Assembly (NCBI GenBank): GCA_946902875.1
Contig: OX336336.1
Span: 5,488,545-5,552,544 of the forward strand
From: Nematopogon swammerdamellus
Taxonomy: Eukaryota; Arthropoda; Insecta; Lepidoptera; Adelidae
Direction of reading: 5' to 3'
Length of the DNA stretch: 64,000 nt
A model generated the notes under the pieces. The model searched no databases. It was not told the DNA's origin and saw only the letters and a list, made by a program, of their open reading frames with translations. Below are positions 34,243 through 45,689 of the stretch, one piece after another (position 1 is the stretch's first letter; each line of letters opens with the position of its first letter). Made by a program: the position numbers and the translations under genes.

Positions 34243-35290
34243 ATTTAAAATTATGGTGACAGACAGCTTACTTCATTCATTATCATTACTCTATTTTAGA
34301 AGTACCTATAAATATTGATGTTACATCGATTGATTTAATGCTTACCACAATGCTTATCTGGCAAGCCAGTGCTGTTTCGCCTAGTGCAACCTAACACACA
34401 TATAGACAGCGTACAGACCTAGACAGGAAGAGTTCCGAGACCGCTTTCACTGCACAGAGCATAAGCCCGCACAGCGCAGCGCTTACTGTAAGCCGTTATT
34501 ACATTCACGAACATACAGTACAGTACATACAGTCCAACACTGTCGCAAAAACATCGTCGTGATGACAGAAATTTCAAATGAAGTGCCCATATTCGCGACC
34601 GTATTTTCGCAATATTCTCGTGTCAGTTTCGTGTTCTTAATTTGATTTCGTGATGGCAATATTAGTTGGAAGACGAATATCGTTGATGAATCAGCTCAGC
34701 CCATTTCACCACATTCACGTAAAATGTATCTGCCGATTAATTCCTGCCGTATGCGAAACGTCACTTTAAATGACAAATAAATGTTAACAAGAGGTAATGA
34801 AATTGAGGCGTAATGTTGCCATGAAAATACTTTTCAGCAAGCTTTTCCATTGGCGCATGGGTCTCGCGATTTATGGTTTTTGGTTCTTGGACGTCTGGTA
34901 CGGTAGTTCGAAATACCATTGTACATTCAACAATTAATTATTTCCAAAATAGTATTTTGGAAATATTCGCGTTAAAATTTTTCATAAATGTAATATAGGT
35001 TTATAGCGACGAGTACCTTAGTCGTAATATGGTTTTAATTGACATTACATACAACCGTTATGGTAGTTTTATTGAAATAAATTGTGTAACTTCTGGATGT
35101 GTGTGTACTAGAGAAGGTGTCACATTTCTTACGTCATATCATCGCGTGTTTGTAGGTTTTATATGATGAACCTTTTAATACATAATGCATCTTCTCTATT
35201 GGCCGTTGACAATTTTTCTGAAATTATTGACAAGCAACCGTTCCTTCGATAATTATATAATCAGCAATTATTTAATTATAATACCCGTTA
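34243..35290. other. no element recognised
   Basis: Mostly unique. 34390-34640 is GC-richer with a 27-codon ORF from 34562 but no splice signals that I could connect. It might be regulatory or a 5' exon. Confidence 0.2.
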
Positions 35291-35294
35291 TGTC

Positions 35295-35360
35295 ACTTAA
35301 TGTGTGGCGAGCGCGGGCTTATTGCCTTAGGCAATTTGCTTCAGTCAACCCGGTGGACCT
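35295..35360 (-). mobile_element. LINE 3' UTR fragment
   Basis: GCGCGGGCTTATTGCCTTAG and GGCAATTTGCTTCAGTCAA are the reverse of the ataagtccgcc-type 3' UTR. Confidence 0.4.
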
Positions 35361-35424
35361 AAATTTTTACATGGAATCCAAACCATGGAGCAGTGGGTAA
35401 AGGAATGCGTAAATTTTTTTCAAA

Positions 35425-35530
35425 TCATAAAAAGCTCATTGGTACACGCCGCCGGTTGGATTCGAACCTCGAACCTCTCGCAAGAGAAGCCGAAGCCCAG
35501 ACCACTCGACCACCAGCTGCTTTAGGTGCC
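35425..35530 (-). mobile_element. tRNA-derived SINE head
   Basis: TTGGATTCGAACCTCGAACC and CAGACCACTCGACCACC are the reverse B and A boxes of the same family. Confidence 0.6.
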
Positions 35531-35734
35531 GCGCTGCCAGGTTAGGTATCCGGCACCGCTATGTCTCGTTTTGCATTTTACAAGTTATTTCTTATAGGAG
35601 CTAGGAGTGGAGCCACCAAAAATCCGTTTAACTGCCTACTTTACTTTTTCACTTACTTAACAGACGACCAGTACACACATTTAAAAACTGTAAAATAAGA
35701 AACCTCGATTTTATCGATTTTATTTAGGTAGGCA

Positions 35735-36145
35735 TAATCAGCCACAACTGGATTGGATCAAGCTGGATCATTGTACCTGCTTCACCGGTACTAATTTGGC
35801 CGCTGCTCGGATGAACTCGCTTCCCTCATCCCTCCTCCTCCGACCAGCCAATTTATCACCTCCGAGAAGGCGCCTAATGGAAGACTTACATTTTGGATTG
35901 CTAGCTACACTGAACTAGAGGAGAACACAGGTATGGCTGCTATGCGACCATCTTACGTTCATTACGCTGGTACAAATCCAGTCGGCCACGATTTGAGCCT
36001 ACCAATTAGCAAGGGAAGGGACCTACAGTTTTGCACCGGTTCCGAACGATGAAAGCGTCAGGTGTCATCCGTAAGAAAAACTCAATGGTGCGGCCGGATT
36101 CGAACCTCAGACCCAAGGAGATTGATCGAATTACCTAACCACAAA
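35735..36145 (-). mobile_element. tRNA-derived SINE, near full length
   Basis: The reverse copy has body motifs (CGACCAGCCAATTTATCACC) and a B box (CCGGATTCGAACCTCAGACC) near 36.1 kb. Diverged. Confidence 0.65.
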
Positions 36146-36396
36146 GAAGTTATTCGGAACTTCTTCTCTTACCAAAATGCCCATTTGTACAGCTAAATCT
36201 GCGCCATGTATACAGTCAACAGGTCAAGCACGGCAGCGCTGATCGGTTCAGTCAAACCGCCTCCGGGTTAGGTGCCATGCCCATTCACAACTGCGCACAT
36301 GTGTGCGACCGCTGCAGGTGCAGTGTGTGTCTCTACCGGGGTCGATGCGCTTCGCTTTATCTCGAGTTGTGATTGTGTGCGCGAGTGAACTTAGGG

Positions 36397-37777
36397 CTCC
36401 GGCACACGACCTATTGTATCACCAGCTAAACTGTTTAATTGAGTTGGCCAACTATTGAACCAACTATTTAGTAATTGAGGTGTTTAGTCATAGTCACAAG
36501 GACGAACGTTCAGTCAAAAGCTCTGCAGTATTACGATCATAAAGTGCGTTCGTTAGGTTGGCGGACGACTAAACTGTCGGTGGCCGATTCAAAAGTGGGC
36601 CGCTATATAGGCGATCATAGACTTTAGGAAGCTGTGCAAGCGGCCGATTAAAAAGTTGGCCGCTATAGGTGATCATAGATTTTATAAAGCTGTACAAGCG
36701 GCCGATTAAAAAGTCGGCAGCTGTAGGCGATCATAGACTTTATGAAGCTGTACAAGCGGCCAATTAAAAGTCGTCCGCTACAGGCGATCATAGACTTTAT
36801 GAAGCTGTAAAAGCGGCCGATTAAAAAGTCGGCGGCTGCAGGCGATCATAGACTTTATGAAGCTGTACAAGCGGCCGATTGAAAAGTCGGCCGCTATAGG
36901 CGATCATAGACTTTATGAAGCTGTACAAGCGGCCGATTAAAAAGTCGGCCGCTATAGGCGATCATCGACTTTATGAAGCTGTACAAGCGGCCCATTAAAA
37001 AGTCGGCCGCTATAGGCGATCATAGACTTTATGAAGCTGTACAAGCGGCCGATTAAAAAGTCGGCCGCTATAGGCGATCATAGACTTTATGAAGCTGTAC
37101 AAGCGGCCGATTAAAAAGTCGGCCGCTATAGGCGATCATAGACTTTATGAAGCTGTACAAGCGGCCGATTAAAAAGTCGGCCGCTATAGGCGATCATAGA
37201 CTTTATGAAGCTGTACAAGCGGCCGATTAAAAAGTCGGCCGCTATAGGCGATCGTCGACTTTATGAAGCTGTACAAGCGGCCGATTAAAAAGTCGGCCGC
37301 TATAGGCGATCATCGACTTTATGAAGCTGTACAAGCGGCCGATTAAAAAGTCGGCCGCTATGGGCGATCATCGACTTTATGAAGCTGTACAAGCGGCCTA
37401 TTAAAAAGTCGCGGCTGTAGGCGATCATAGACTTTATGAAGCTGTACAAGCGGCCGATTAAAAAGTCGGCCGCTATGGGCGATCATCGACTTTATGAAGC
37501 TGTACAAGCGGCCTATTAAAAAGTCGCGGCTGTAGGCGATCATAGACTTTATGAAGCTGTACAAGCGGCCGATTAAAAAGACGGCCGCTATAGGCGATCA
37601 TAGACTTTATGAAGCTGTACAAGTTTTTAAATTGAGAACTAAGCTTTTAATTAGGTGACATCTAAACAGCTGAGTTGGCATCGTCTCTATATTTTTATAT
37701 GTATTTAAGAAGGGTTTTGATTGCGAATAAACAATTTAGTTGGGTAAAAATCGCTCGTGTGTAGAAGCCCTTACTCT
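36397..37777. mobile_element. MITE-like element hosting a minisatellite
   Basis: The left end TTAGGGCTCCGGCACACGAC ... CTAAACTGTTTAA is matched in reverse by the right end (AACAATTTAGTTGGG ... CTCGTGTGTAGAAGCCCT). The interior is a 58-bp tandem array. Confidence 0.5.
36583..37622 (+). repeat. 58-bp minisatellite, about 18 copies
   Basis: The unit reads GCGGCCGATTAAAAAGTCGG then CCGCTATAGGCGATCATAGA and CTTTATGAAGCTGTACAA. Spacing between repeated words is 58 bases in the central part. Each unit holds an 8-bp perfect hairpin GCGGCCGA/TCGGCCGC with an 8-base loop. Edge units are more diverged. The 68-codon minus-strand ORF is repeat-encoded. Confidence 0.85.
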
Positions 37778-37854
37778 GACTGAGAGGAGGGCCGACAGTG
37801 TGCGTGTGATGCGTTCGGCGGTTGTTTTCTTCAATTACTGGGTAATTCAGACAT

Positions 37855-38007
37855 TGAGCAGGAAAGGGACCTCCTCTAGTCCATTATAATCAGTAATCCA
37901 AAGGGAAATCTTCGCTATGGCACCTACCTTCCTGTAGGTGACATCGGCTTATGTGTTCTGACCCCTTCGACTCGGCCTCCCACATCGGATTACTTACATA
38001 AAAAGGA
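37855..38007 (+). mobile_element. tRNA-derived SINE, 3' half
   Basis: CTAGTCCATTATAATCAG through GGTGACATCGGCTTATG to CATCGGATTACTTACATAAA. Confidence 0.55.
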
Positions 38008-38010
38008 ATG

Positions 38011-38387
38011 TTTTTTTATGGAAACTGACACGGTTTACATCACCTACAACCTCCGTGGTGTCAGCTCATAACACCGGGTGAACTAAGTGCCATGTCAGTG
38101 CTTCACTTCATTTCATGTCGGCTACACTGAACTGGACCGAAAATACGAACTAATTCCATAGCCGTTTGACTGATGTTTCATTCAGTGCGGTGGTATCAAC
38201 CCGGACGAGATAAACCCTACCACCTACCTAAGCTAAGAAGGGAAGGGACCTACAGTTTAATGTGGAATCCGAAGCACGGTCAGCCTCCAACAACGGTCGA
38301 GCGGTCACCCATCCAAGTACTGACCGCGCTCAGGGTTGTTTAACAACAGTCGACCGACCGCACCACTAAGCTACCGAGGCTGACATC
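38011..38387 (-). mobile_element. full-length tRNA/5S-type SINE
   Basis: The complete reverse copy has a poly-A end at 38011, the conserved tail, and the 5S-like C box (GGTCACCCATCCAAGTACTG on plus), with the tRNA-like head ending near 38387. It adjoins a tRNA-SINE tail on the other strand (37855-38007). Confidence 0.75.
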
Positions 38388-38582
38388 GATCGAGCAGCCT
38401 GTACCAGATGATCTGAGGTCCGATTATGAGATTTTATTGACAGTTCGTTGCGTACAAGTAACGTGCTCTAGTAAATATTTGTACGGCAATTTCAGTACTA
38501 GTTAATTACTGTCACATTTGCTAGAGGCATTGCATTTTTTCTCAATAAAAATATTTACTTACTTGTATGCAATGAAATGTAA

Positions 38583-38937
38583 AACAAGTGCGAGTTGAAC
38601 TCGCGCACCGAGGGTTCCGTGTCGCCATGTCATGGTCAGCGCCACTCACGCCATCTATGTATTAGTTAAAATGGTTCATACTCGTTTCGGTAGATGGCGC
38701 GCATACACTTTTTAGTTTCTTGTATGGGGACCCCGTGAATTTTTTTTAAATTTTCTTGTTTTTATTATTTGTTGTTATATCGGCCATAATAACACATATT
38801 CTGCGAAAATTTCAACGGGCTACCTATTACGGTTCAAGAGATATAGCCCTCTGCCAGACATACAGACAGACAGACAGACAGACTGCGTAGGCTTAGTAAT
38901 AGGATCCCGTACCGGATACGGAACCCTAAAAAATTAC
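38583..38937 (+). repeat. interspersed repeat R, full copy
   Basis: ACAAGTGCGAGTTGAACTCG to GATACGGAACCCTAAAAAA. Confidence 0.7.
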
Positions 38938-39140
38938 GATGTTGACAATTTGCATGCTAAGTTGCAATATGAGAACGCACCCATACTCCTTAGCATCAAC
39001 TCGCGTATACAGTTTTCAAGTTCAACATTGATTATATATAATTACGAAGAGACAATCAAGTCCGCGCTGCGCGTATTGTCCGCCACGTGAGATCGTAATC
39101 GCTCACATTTTCGTGACAATGAACCTCATTGAACCGCCGG

Positions 39141-39153
39141 TGACCTTTGAACC
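39141..39153 (-). promoter_or_regulatory. DR1-type nuclear receptor half-site pair
   Basis: On the minus strand the sequence reads GGTTCA A AGGTCA, a one-base-spaced direct repeat of the kind bound by HNF4/USP-class receptors. It sits in GC-rich unique sequence with a CACGTG at about 39075. Functional meaning is inference. Confidence 0.25.
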
Positions 39154-39262
39154 TGACGCACGGGACGCGGCGACGGCGACGACGCGAGCCGTCCGCATCG
39201 ATCAATTATTATTATTCATCAATATGGAGCGGAATGATTCACATTGATTGATTGGACAGAAC

Positions 39263-39559
39263 CACAGAGCACGGAACGCCCCCCGCCCGCGCCCCTACTA
39301 GAGGCGCCCTAAGCGATAATATTTGAAACCCAATAACTGGACGTAGTGCTACTAGCGCTTCGTATGTGTGTGTGTGTGTTAGTATCGAGACTACACACAA
39401 AGAGGAGCAAGTTAGGCACACGCACAAAACAAATGCACACGCACAACACACATATGAAAGTCATAGGCCACGCCTACAGGCTTCAACGCCGTTGTAGAGA
39501 AATCGCGCTCAGGGCGCCTCTAGTAGGGGGCGCGGGCGGGGGGCGTTCCGTGCTCTGTG
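39263..39559. repeat. GC-rich inverted repeat around a (GT/CA) core
   Basis: Left arm 39263-39316 (CACAGAGCACGGAACGCC ...) and right arm 39503-39559 are inverted copies. The centre has GTGTGTGTGTGT and CACACGCACAAC stretches. Confidence 0.65.
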
Positions 39560-39589
39560 GACAGAACAATCTCGCGTGAATGGGACTGA

Positions 39590-39875
39590 ACGTTTTAACG
39601 TTTCGTGAGTACACTTAACAGACACCTCTATGTAATTGGAGTAACGGACAGTCCACTGTGCAGAGCATGCCTGCAGGCGGACGAGACACCCACCCACGTG
39701 CTGCTGGAGTGCGAGGAGTTGGCAGACATAAGGGCGAAGGAGCTGGGAGTCCCTACTACACTTCGAGAGGCGTGCCAGCCAAGACCCAAAAAGAGTGTGC
39801 CGCTTCCTGGAAGAACTCGGCTGGTTGGAGTAAGGCCGTAGGCCGCGCAAAAGGCCTGCATTGAGAACGAGTCCG
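39590..39875 (+). mobile_element. LINE ORF2 C-terminal zinc-knuckle fragment
   Basis: Encodes RHLYVIGVTDSPLCRACLQA followed by DETPTHVLLECEELADIRAK, the CxxC...H....C knuckle at the end of many LINE polyproteins. A frameshift then leads to FLEELGWLE and a stop. Confidence 0.65.
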
Positions 39876-39954
39876 AACAACAACGACAACGTTTCGTGAG
39901 TTTAAAGTGGTTCGGATTGCATGTAAAACTGTAGATCCCTTCCCTTTATCTTAT

Positions 39955-40085
39955 TGGGCGCGTCAGTCAGACAGTCAGTCAGCGGGTATGCGTCAACTGC
40001 TAGACATACGCCTCTCCAATTTTCCATCAGTCCTTCACCGGCGCGGAACCACTGCTTTCCGCCGGTGTACTTATGTTGTCGTCGT
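39955..40085 (-). mobile_element. RTE-like LINE C-terminus fragment
   Basis: The reverse complement parallels 57.7-57.8 kb: GGCGGAAAGCAGTGGTTCCG, then GAGAGGCGTATG, a CAGCAG-like remnant and GACTGACTG. Confidence 0.6.
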
Positions 40086-40087
40086 CC

Positions 40088-40272
40088 CAGCTATGGTAGG
40101 GTTTAAATCCGTCCGGATTGGTACCACCGCACTGAATGAAGGGCCGATCGAAGCGATTATGTTACTAGTTCGTGATTTTTGTTCAGTTCAGAAGCAATGA
40201 CACGGCCCCTAAATCACCGAGGTGTGGTGGCCTGACTTCAAGGATGTAGTAGGTGATGTCGCCAGCCATGGC
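40088..40272 (+). mobile_element. decayed 5S-type SINE
   Basis: GGTACCACCGCACTGAATGA and GTAGTAGGTGATGTCGCCAG keep the family order with many substitutions. Confidence 0.5.
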
Positions 40273-40717
40273 TGGAATAGCGTTTTACAATTAATTCCCC
40301 CTCTGTGTCGTAGGAAATTGTAATAGGTTTTTGAAGTAAATTAAATTGAAAATGTTATTTTTATGTTCTTCGTGGCACATATTTTATTCATAATATATAA
40401 TTACTGAAGACGGCATTCGCCGAAATATATAAAATGTGTATAAAAAAAACATGTGTTCTTTTTCAATAAATAATTTAATTATAAGAAGTATTTTATTCGT
40501 ACAGACAGTAAAAGGCGTTAAGGTGGCCCGCTGCGTTGGGAAAGACGGCTACCGGTCGCTGTTCTGTGATATTTTTCTAAATTAAAAGAAGAAAAATATT
40601 CTTCATTTGTTATGAAAAAAAAAACTATACAGTTTTACCGTATTATGTAACACGAGGACGGTGAAACGGAAGCCGCTCAACTGGCGTGCAGTTTACGAAG
40701 CTGGTTTTTCAGCGGCG

Positions 40718-40850
40718 CCCGTTTTCAACATCATCATCATCATCATCATCAGCCTGTATCGATCCACTGCTGGACATTGGCCTCTCCCAAGGCACGCCAC
40801 CACACGCGGTCTTCCGCTCTTCTCATCCATCCACTCCCGGCTACAACATA
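40718..40850 (-). mobile_element. RTE-like LINE 3' end with (ATG)n tail
   Basis: The reverse complement reads GCCAATGTCCAGCAGTGGAT and ends in (TGA)n, appearing on the plus strand as CATCATCAT. Confidence 0.6.
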
Positions 40851-40959
40851 GTAATAGTAAATAATAATAGTCCGAGATCCAATCAGAACATTTCGACGAA
40901 TTGAAAACCTCCTCCTTGTTTTTGAAGTCCGTTAAAAACGGAACTGAACGGATCCGCCA

Positions 40960-42430
40960 TCAGCTGTTCCGCCGCGCCGGCCGCCCGCCCAGCGGCGCCG
41001 CCCCGCACCTCCCGCCCCGCGTAAAAGTCGGCGAGTGCCGAACCCGGGAGGTTTAACGACCTCGTGCGACCTGTATTGTTGCGGCGAAGCCTTCAAGAGA
41101 AAAGCTTTGCCTATTTTCAGAGTTCCTGTATTTAGGCACAGTATATTTTTTTGTGCCGTCTTTTGAATTGTTTCAATTTTTTTTTTATTTATTAAGAGAA
41201 GTGATAAAGCGTAATATGTATGTACAGCTATCAGATAAACTAAAAAGTACAATTATCAAAATTATCTCAGCATTTAGTATGTCATGATAAATATATTAAT
41301 TAAACGGCATTTTTTCATTTGTTTATAGTTTTAGTTTTAATAGTATTGATAGTTAGTTTTTAGCATTTTAAAAAATTTGTAAAATGTAATATGTAACACA
41401 TAATATTTATTGACTTTTAACAAATGTATGCATTACTTAAATATAATTAATTCCAGTGATTTAGTGTTGGAATTATACATCTTGTGTTTCCTTTCACTTA
41501 ATAGTCAGAATTATGTGTACATACGCTTTACATGCCTTTACAAAATTCCCGTATGTACTATCTTATATATGTACTTAACATTTATATTTTTCGTAAAATA
41601 GTTACCAAGATAAAAGAATCCCGATTCCCGTTTATATGCATGTGTGCGTGTGCACGACACACGCGCAATAATCTATATTATGTGAATATGTGAGGGTGTG
41701 CGTGGTTAGGTTGTGTGTATTTAGGTTGTGTGTATGTGTCTGTTTGTGTGTGTGTGAATGTGTGTGTGGGGTCATGTTACAGCTGAAACTCGGGCCTGGC
41801 CAAATCAGGTCAAAGACCCGGTCAGCAGACGAGCGCTATAGTGCGATTGCAGAGTCCTTGCTACTTGCTCGTTTGTGATTTTATAGATCAAAATTAGTTT
41901 GTGAGCTGAGACTGAAATAGCTCTTATCACAAAAAAATTTTGTTTTATGTTCTAAACATAAAATAGAAAAGTAGAAAATTACATATTCTTCAATTATTTA
42001 ATGAAATTTATTTTAGAAACATGTGTAAGGCCATGTCCATAGCAGTAGTAGTCACCTGATACTTGATAGAGACATGTCAAAGACGTCGGGGATTTGTTTG
42101 AAAGCAAGCAAGTCAACAATTGATGAGAAATTGGGATGAACCAGACTTGACAAAAGAATTTCTGTTTGAAATATTAATACTGTCTACTATATGAACACTG
42201 TTTTTTATTACATATGTTTTTATTTATTTATTTATTTCAGCCAACTAGAGCTATATATTAAAAACAATACATATTAAAGGTATCAACCTAAGGATAAAAA
42301 TTACTTTTTACTAACACTGCGTCCTGGGTTTCTTCTTACGTAGTATTACTTATATAAATGTAATTATATTTTGCAGGTTTTCATATATCCTTATAATTTT
42401 TAATTAAACATTGTCACGTCTTCTCTTTGC
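40960..42430. other. GC island then AT-rich DNA, no gene recognised
   Basis: 40960-41040 is strongly GC/CpG-rich (CGCCGCGCCGGCCGCCCGCC). The minus-strand ORF through it has no recognisable content. 41640-41770 is GTGT-rich. Confidence 0.25.
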
Positions 42431-42439
42431 TACCACCTA

Positions 42440-42595
42440 TATTCATTTCACACACCTAAAGGTTGTCTGTAAGAAAACTCTTCAAGGGATAAGTCCGCCT
42501 TAACACCTCATGTATCTGTATTCATTGTGTTATTCTTGTAAATTATTTGTGGAGCAATAAAGAATTTTCTATCTATCTATCAATCCAAATTAATT
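42440..42595 (+). mobile_element. LINE 3' UTR and (CTAT)n tail
   Basis: Contains CACCTAAAGGTTGTCTG, ATAAGTCCGCCTTA and GGAGCAATAAAGAATTTTC followed by CTATCTATC. Confidence 0.6.
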
Positions 42596-42629
42596 TCTAG
42601 TCGTCCTCCCAAAAAAGAAAACATTTATT

Positions 42630-43000
42630 AAATTATAAAAAAAAAGTCTCCGAAACCTCAGCGAACGCACACACAAGCCCTCCAAGTATCAACTCTACAC
42701 AGTCGACATATAACTGCGCACGATACGTTTGGTGACATTGAACCGGCGCTCCATTGCCGTCGACCTCCCCGCGTTCGGTCGCCTCCGACATTCCTCGGGG
42801 AACCTCGTGCCTCGCCCCGCGCACCCTCGAGGCTCTTTTCATGCGTAAGCCGGTTAGACATGTTATGTAATACCTATTTACAGTGGAGAGATTGGCTCAC
42901 GTTTGCCTTAATCTCTACTCCACATAGTCCTTAGATAAAAATATTCGTATATCTCTTCTCCGTTTGGACATAATATACGCAGCGTCGTCGTGACTAATAA
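42630..43000. other. GC-rich block of unknown nature
   Basis: The minus strand is open for 69 codons (KRASRVRGARHEV...), but the other strand and frame are similarly open. No family or splice pattern. Confidence 0.2.
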
Positions 43001-43009
43001 TGACTGACT

Positions 43010-43115
43010 AATAAGAACTGACTAATAAATAAAAATAAATAATAAATAATAATCATAAATAATAAATAATAATCATTAATAATACTAAATAATAATCATG
43101 AATAATAAGTAATTA
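43010..43115 (+). repeat. AAT-rich simple repeat
   Basis: Imperfect AATAAATAATAATCAT units. Confidence 0.7.
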
Positions 43116-43739
43116 TATTTATAGTTATTCTAGCTCTCAAACTGTATCTAACACTGTAAGCGGTGTCTATTGTGTAGTTAGTCACAATGTATTTTAATCG
43201 AAGATGTTAAAAAAAAAATAACCCTGCGAAGTTTCTTGCCGATTCTTCTTTGTGGGTCTAATCGAACCGGATTGTAAAAACTAAACAGGACAAATTCAAG
43301 CGTAGTGTACTACTATACGAATGATGAATAAATAATAAAGAATAAAGAATAATCTCTACTCTACATATTCCTTAGATAAACATATTCGTACATCTCTTCT
43401 CCGTGTGGACATAATATACGCAACGTCGTCTGCTGACTGTGTGAATGTTCCCTTATTACTCGAGAACGGATAAGCCGATTTACATTACATTTTCACTATT
43501 GCAGTCGTACGTAATATCTTTGAGTGGTTACGTGCTCTACCACCAAGCTATCGTAAATAGGCACCGAGGAGTAGGGTTGGAAGCTATAGAAGTAAAACTA
43601 CCTCATTCCAGAGTACAATAAATATACATATATCTAAAACGAAGCGATAACGTTTATTTTTGAAATTTTGTAGACATGTAGTAGAACTATTTAGTGGGCA
43701 AATCGTAGACTAAGAACATTTAGCAAAACATTATACCTT

Positions 43740-43898
43740 TTTTTTTATTGAAACTGACACGGTTGGCTACAACATCTGTGATGTCAGCCCATTACACCGG
43801 GTGAACTAGGTGTCATGTCAGTGCTTCCCTTCATTTCATGTCGGCTACACTGAACTGGACGGAAAACACGAACTATTTACATAGCCGTTTCGAGCGAG
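43740..43898 (-). mobile_element. 5S-type SINE, body and tail
   Basis: TTTTTATTGAAACTGACACG to GAACTATTTACATAGCCG. Confidence 0.65.
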
Positions 43899-43964
43899 GG
43901 AGGCTCACATACCTATTAGAGTTATGTACTGTGGACTTTATGCAAAACTCGTATTTCGAGTTTT

Positions 43965-44335
43965 TAGGGTTCCGTAGTCGACAAGGAACCCTTATAGTTT
44001 CGCCATGTCCGTCCGTCTGTCCGTCCGTCTGTCTGTTCGCGGCTTAGCTCAGAGACCCTTAGTACTAGAAAGTTATAAGTTGGTAGTATGGGTATACATA
44101 TTAATAACGCCGACAAAGTGGTAAAATAAAAATTTTGAAATAATTTGTTTTTAGGGTACCTCCCCTACACGTAAAGTGGGGGTGAATTTTTTTTTCACGT
44201 CTACCCCATCATGTGGGTTGTCGTTGGATAGGTCTTTGGAAAATATTGCGGATTTGTGAAAAACATTTTTCGATTTAGGGATCCGTTTGCGAATTATTAA
44301 GCTTTTAAGTGCTAATTTTTGTTAGAGTCAAGTGT
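43965..44335 (+). repeat. interspersed repeat (gggttccgtagtcgac)
   Basis: GGGTTCCGTAGTCGACAAGG, a CCGTCTGTCCGTC run, then TTTTTAGGGTACCTCCCCTA and AAGTGGGGGTGAATTTT. I remember this layout as common in Lepidoptera. Ends in a 19-20 base C run (44336-44354). Confidence 0.6.
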
Positions 44336-44730
44336 CCCCCCCCCCCCCCCCCCCTCTGCCAGCTAAACGGTTGTTATTAGATATGTGAAAAAATTCACAG
44401 CAGTAGAACATATATCGAAATTAAAAGGAAAACTATCACAGCTAAGTAGGCTGTACAGGTTGACGAGTAATAGTCGACGAACTTTATAAATTATATTTGT
44501 GAATTTTTTTAAAGTAGATATTTATTAATTCTTTTTTATACTGGATCAACCTGTAATTTTTTTATTTCTTAATATTAGTAACCCTAATTAAATTACATAG
44601 CTACGCGCAAAAATAAAATAAGTCTCGCTATCCAGCGAGCAAAATCGTTGGGCGTCCTCGGGACAATGAGCTATGTCCCAAAGATATATTTTTTTTATTT
44701 AGTTTCTTTTATTTGTCTTCTGTCTATTTT

Positions 44731-44768
44731 TAACCCCCGACGCAAAAAACGGAGGGGTGTTATAAGTT

Positions 44769-44809
<41 letters not shown>

Positions 44810-44935
44810 TGTCTGTGGCATCGTAGCTCCCAAACGGATGGACCGATTTGGATGCGGTTTTTTTTATTAGGAAGCTTGTTTAATCGGGATGGTTCTTAGC
44901 TATGTTTGTAATCAAGTAATCAAGTAATTAAGTAA
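44731..44935 (+). repeat. interspersed repeat (taacccccgacgc) with (GT)n
   Basis: TTTAACCCCCGACGCAAAAA, a GTGT run (about 44774-44808), then GTAGCTCCCAAACGGATGGA and CCGATTTGGATGCGG. Reverse relatives at 57.92-58.03 and 60.38-60.48 kb. Confidence 0.6.
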
Positions 44936-45008
44936 TAAAAAAAATTATTATCTTAAAAAGTGGACCGATTTTCATGCGGTTTCTTTTAAAAAGCTTGAAA
45001 TAAAAGTT

Positions 45009-45220
45009 AAATTACAAATTTAAAAAACCCCCGACCCTTAAAAAGCAAAAAATAATTTCCGTTTACTTACTTAAAGGAGTCGGGGGACCGCTAAGTAAAT
45101 AAAATATAAAACTCAGAGCTGCGCGGGAATTTACTTAGCGGTCTCCCGACTCCTTTAAGTAAGTAAACGGAAATTATTTTTTGCTTTTTAAGGGTCGGGG
45201 GTTTTTTAAATTTGTAATTT
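45009..45220. mobile_element. perfect-looking foldback MITE
   Basis: The 92-bp arms 45009-45100 and 45129-45220 are complementary (AACCCCCGACCCTTAAAAAG ... and reverse) with a 28-base loop. It sits at the end of a taacccccgacgc repeat. Confidence 0.75.
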
Positions 45221-45337
45221 ATAAATTGTGGTTATACTTGTTCAATAAATATATTCCCCCTCAAAAAAGTGAAACATTTATGTGCATTACTTATTAATTA
45301 CCCTGAGATGCGAATAGTCTTTCCGTGCCCCTTACTA

Positions 45338-45682
45338 GGTGGCAGGCTCAAATTGTAGCCGACTGGGTTGGTACCTCGGTACTGGATGTAAGATGGCCCA
45401 CATATTTCCCCCCAAGTATAGTCTCGGGTCCTCCAAGAGAGGCGTGAATGGGCACCTGTCAGGCCGGCGTGGCATTCTTAGGCCCCGCATGCGACCGAAT
45501 GTCCATGGGCGTCGCTAGACACCTTATGGGTGGCTCGGCGCCACGGTTTTCCTATAGTCCAGTATAGCCAGCAATCCAGGAAAGTCTCCGGTATGGCACC
45601 ACCTTCTCGGAGGTTATATATGGCTGGTCGGAGCATGTGGTTTGGCCCTTCCGACTAAGCCACCCATACCGGAATACATAAA
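45338..45682 (+). mobile_element. mosaic SINE with internal LINE 3' segment
   Basis: The first part is the tRNA-SINE body (GCCGACTGGGTTGGTACC). At about 45400 it switches to the LINE 3' end (CCCACATATTTCCCCCCAAG to GGCTCGGCGCCAC). At about 45545 it returns to the same SINE at the next body motif (TAGTCCAGTATAGCCAGC) and ends GGAATACATAAAAAAAG. There is no poly-A or target duplication at the inner joints. Confidence 0.65.
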
Positions 45683-45689
45683 AAAAGTG

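Noticed and set aside
36583..37622. CRISPR-like array
   Set aside because: The 58-bp units are contiguous without unique spacers, and the context is a eukaryotic transposon.
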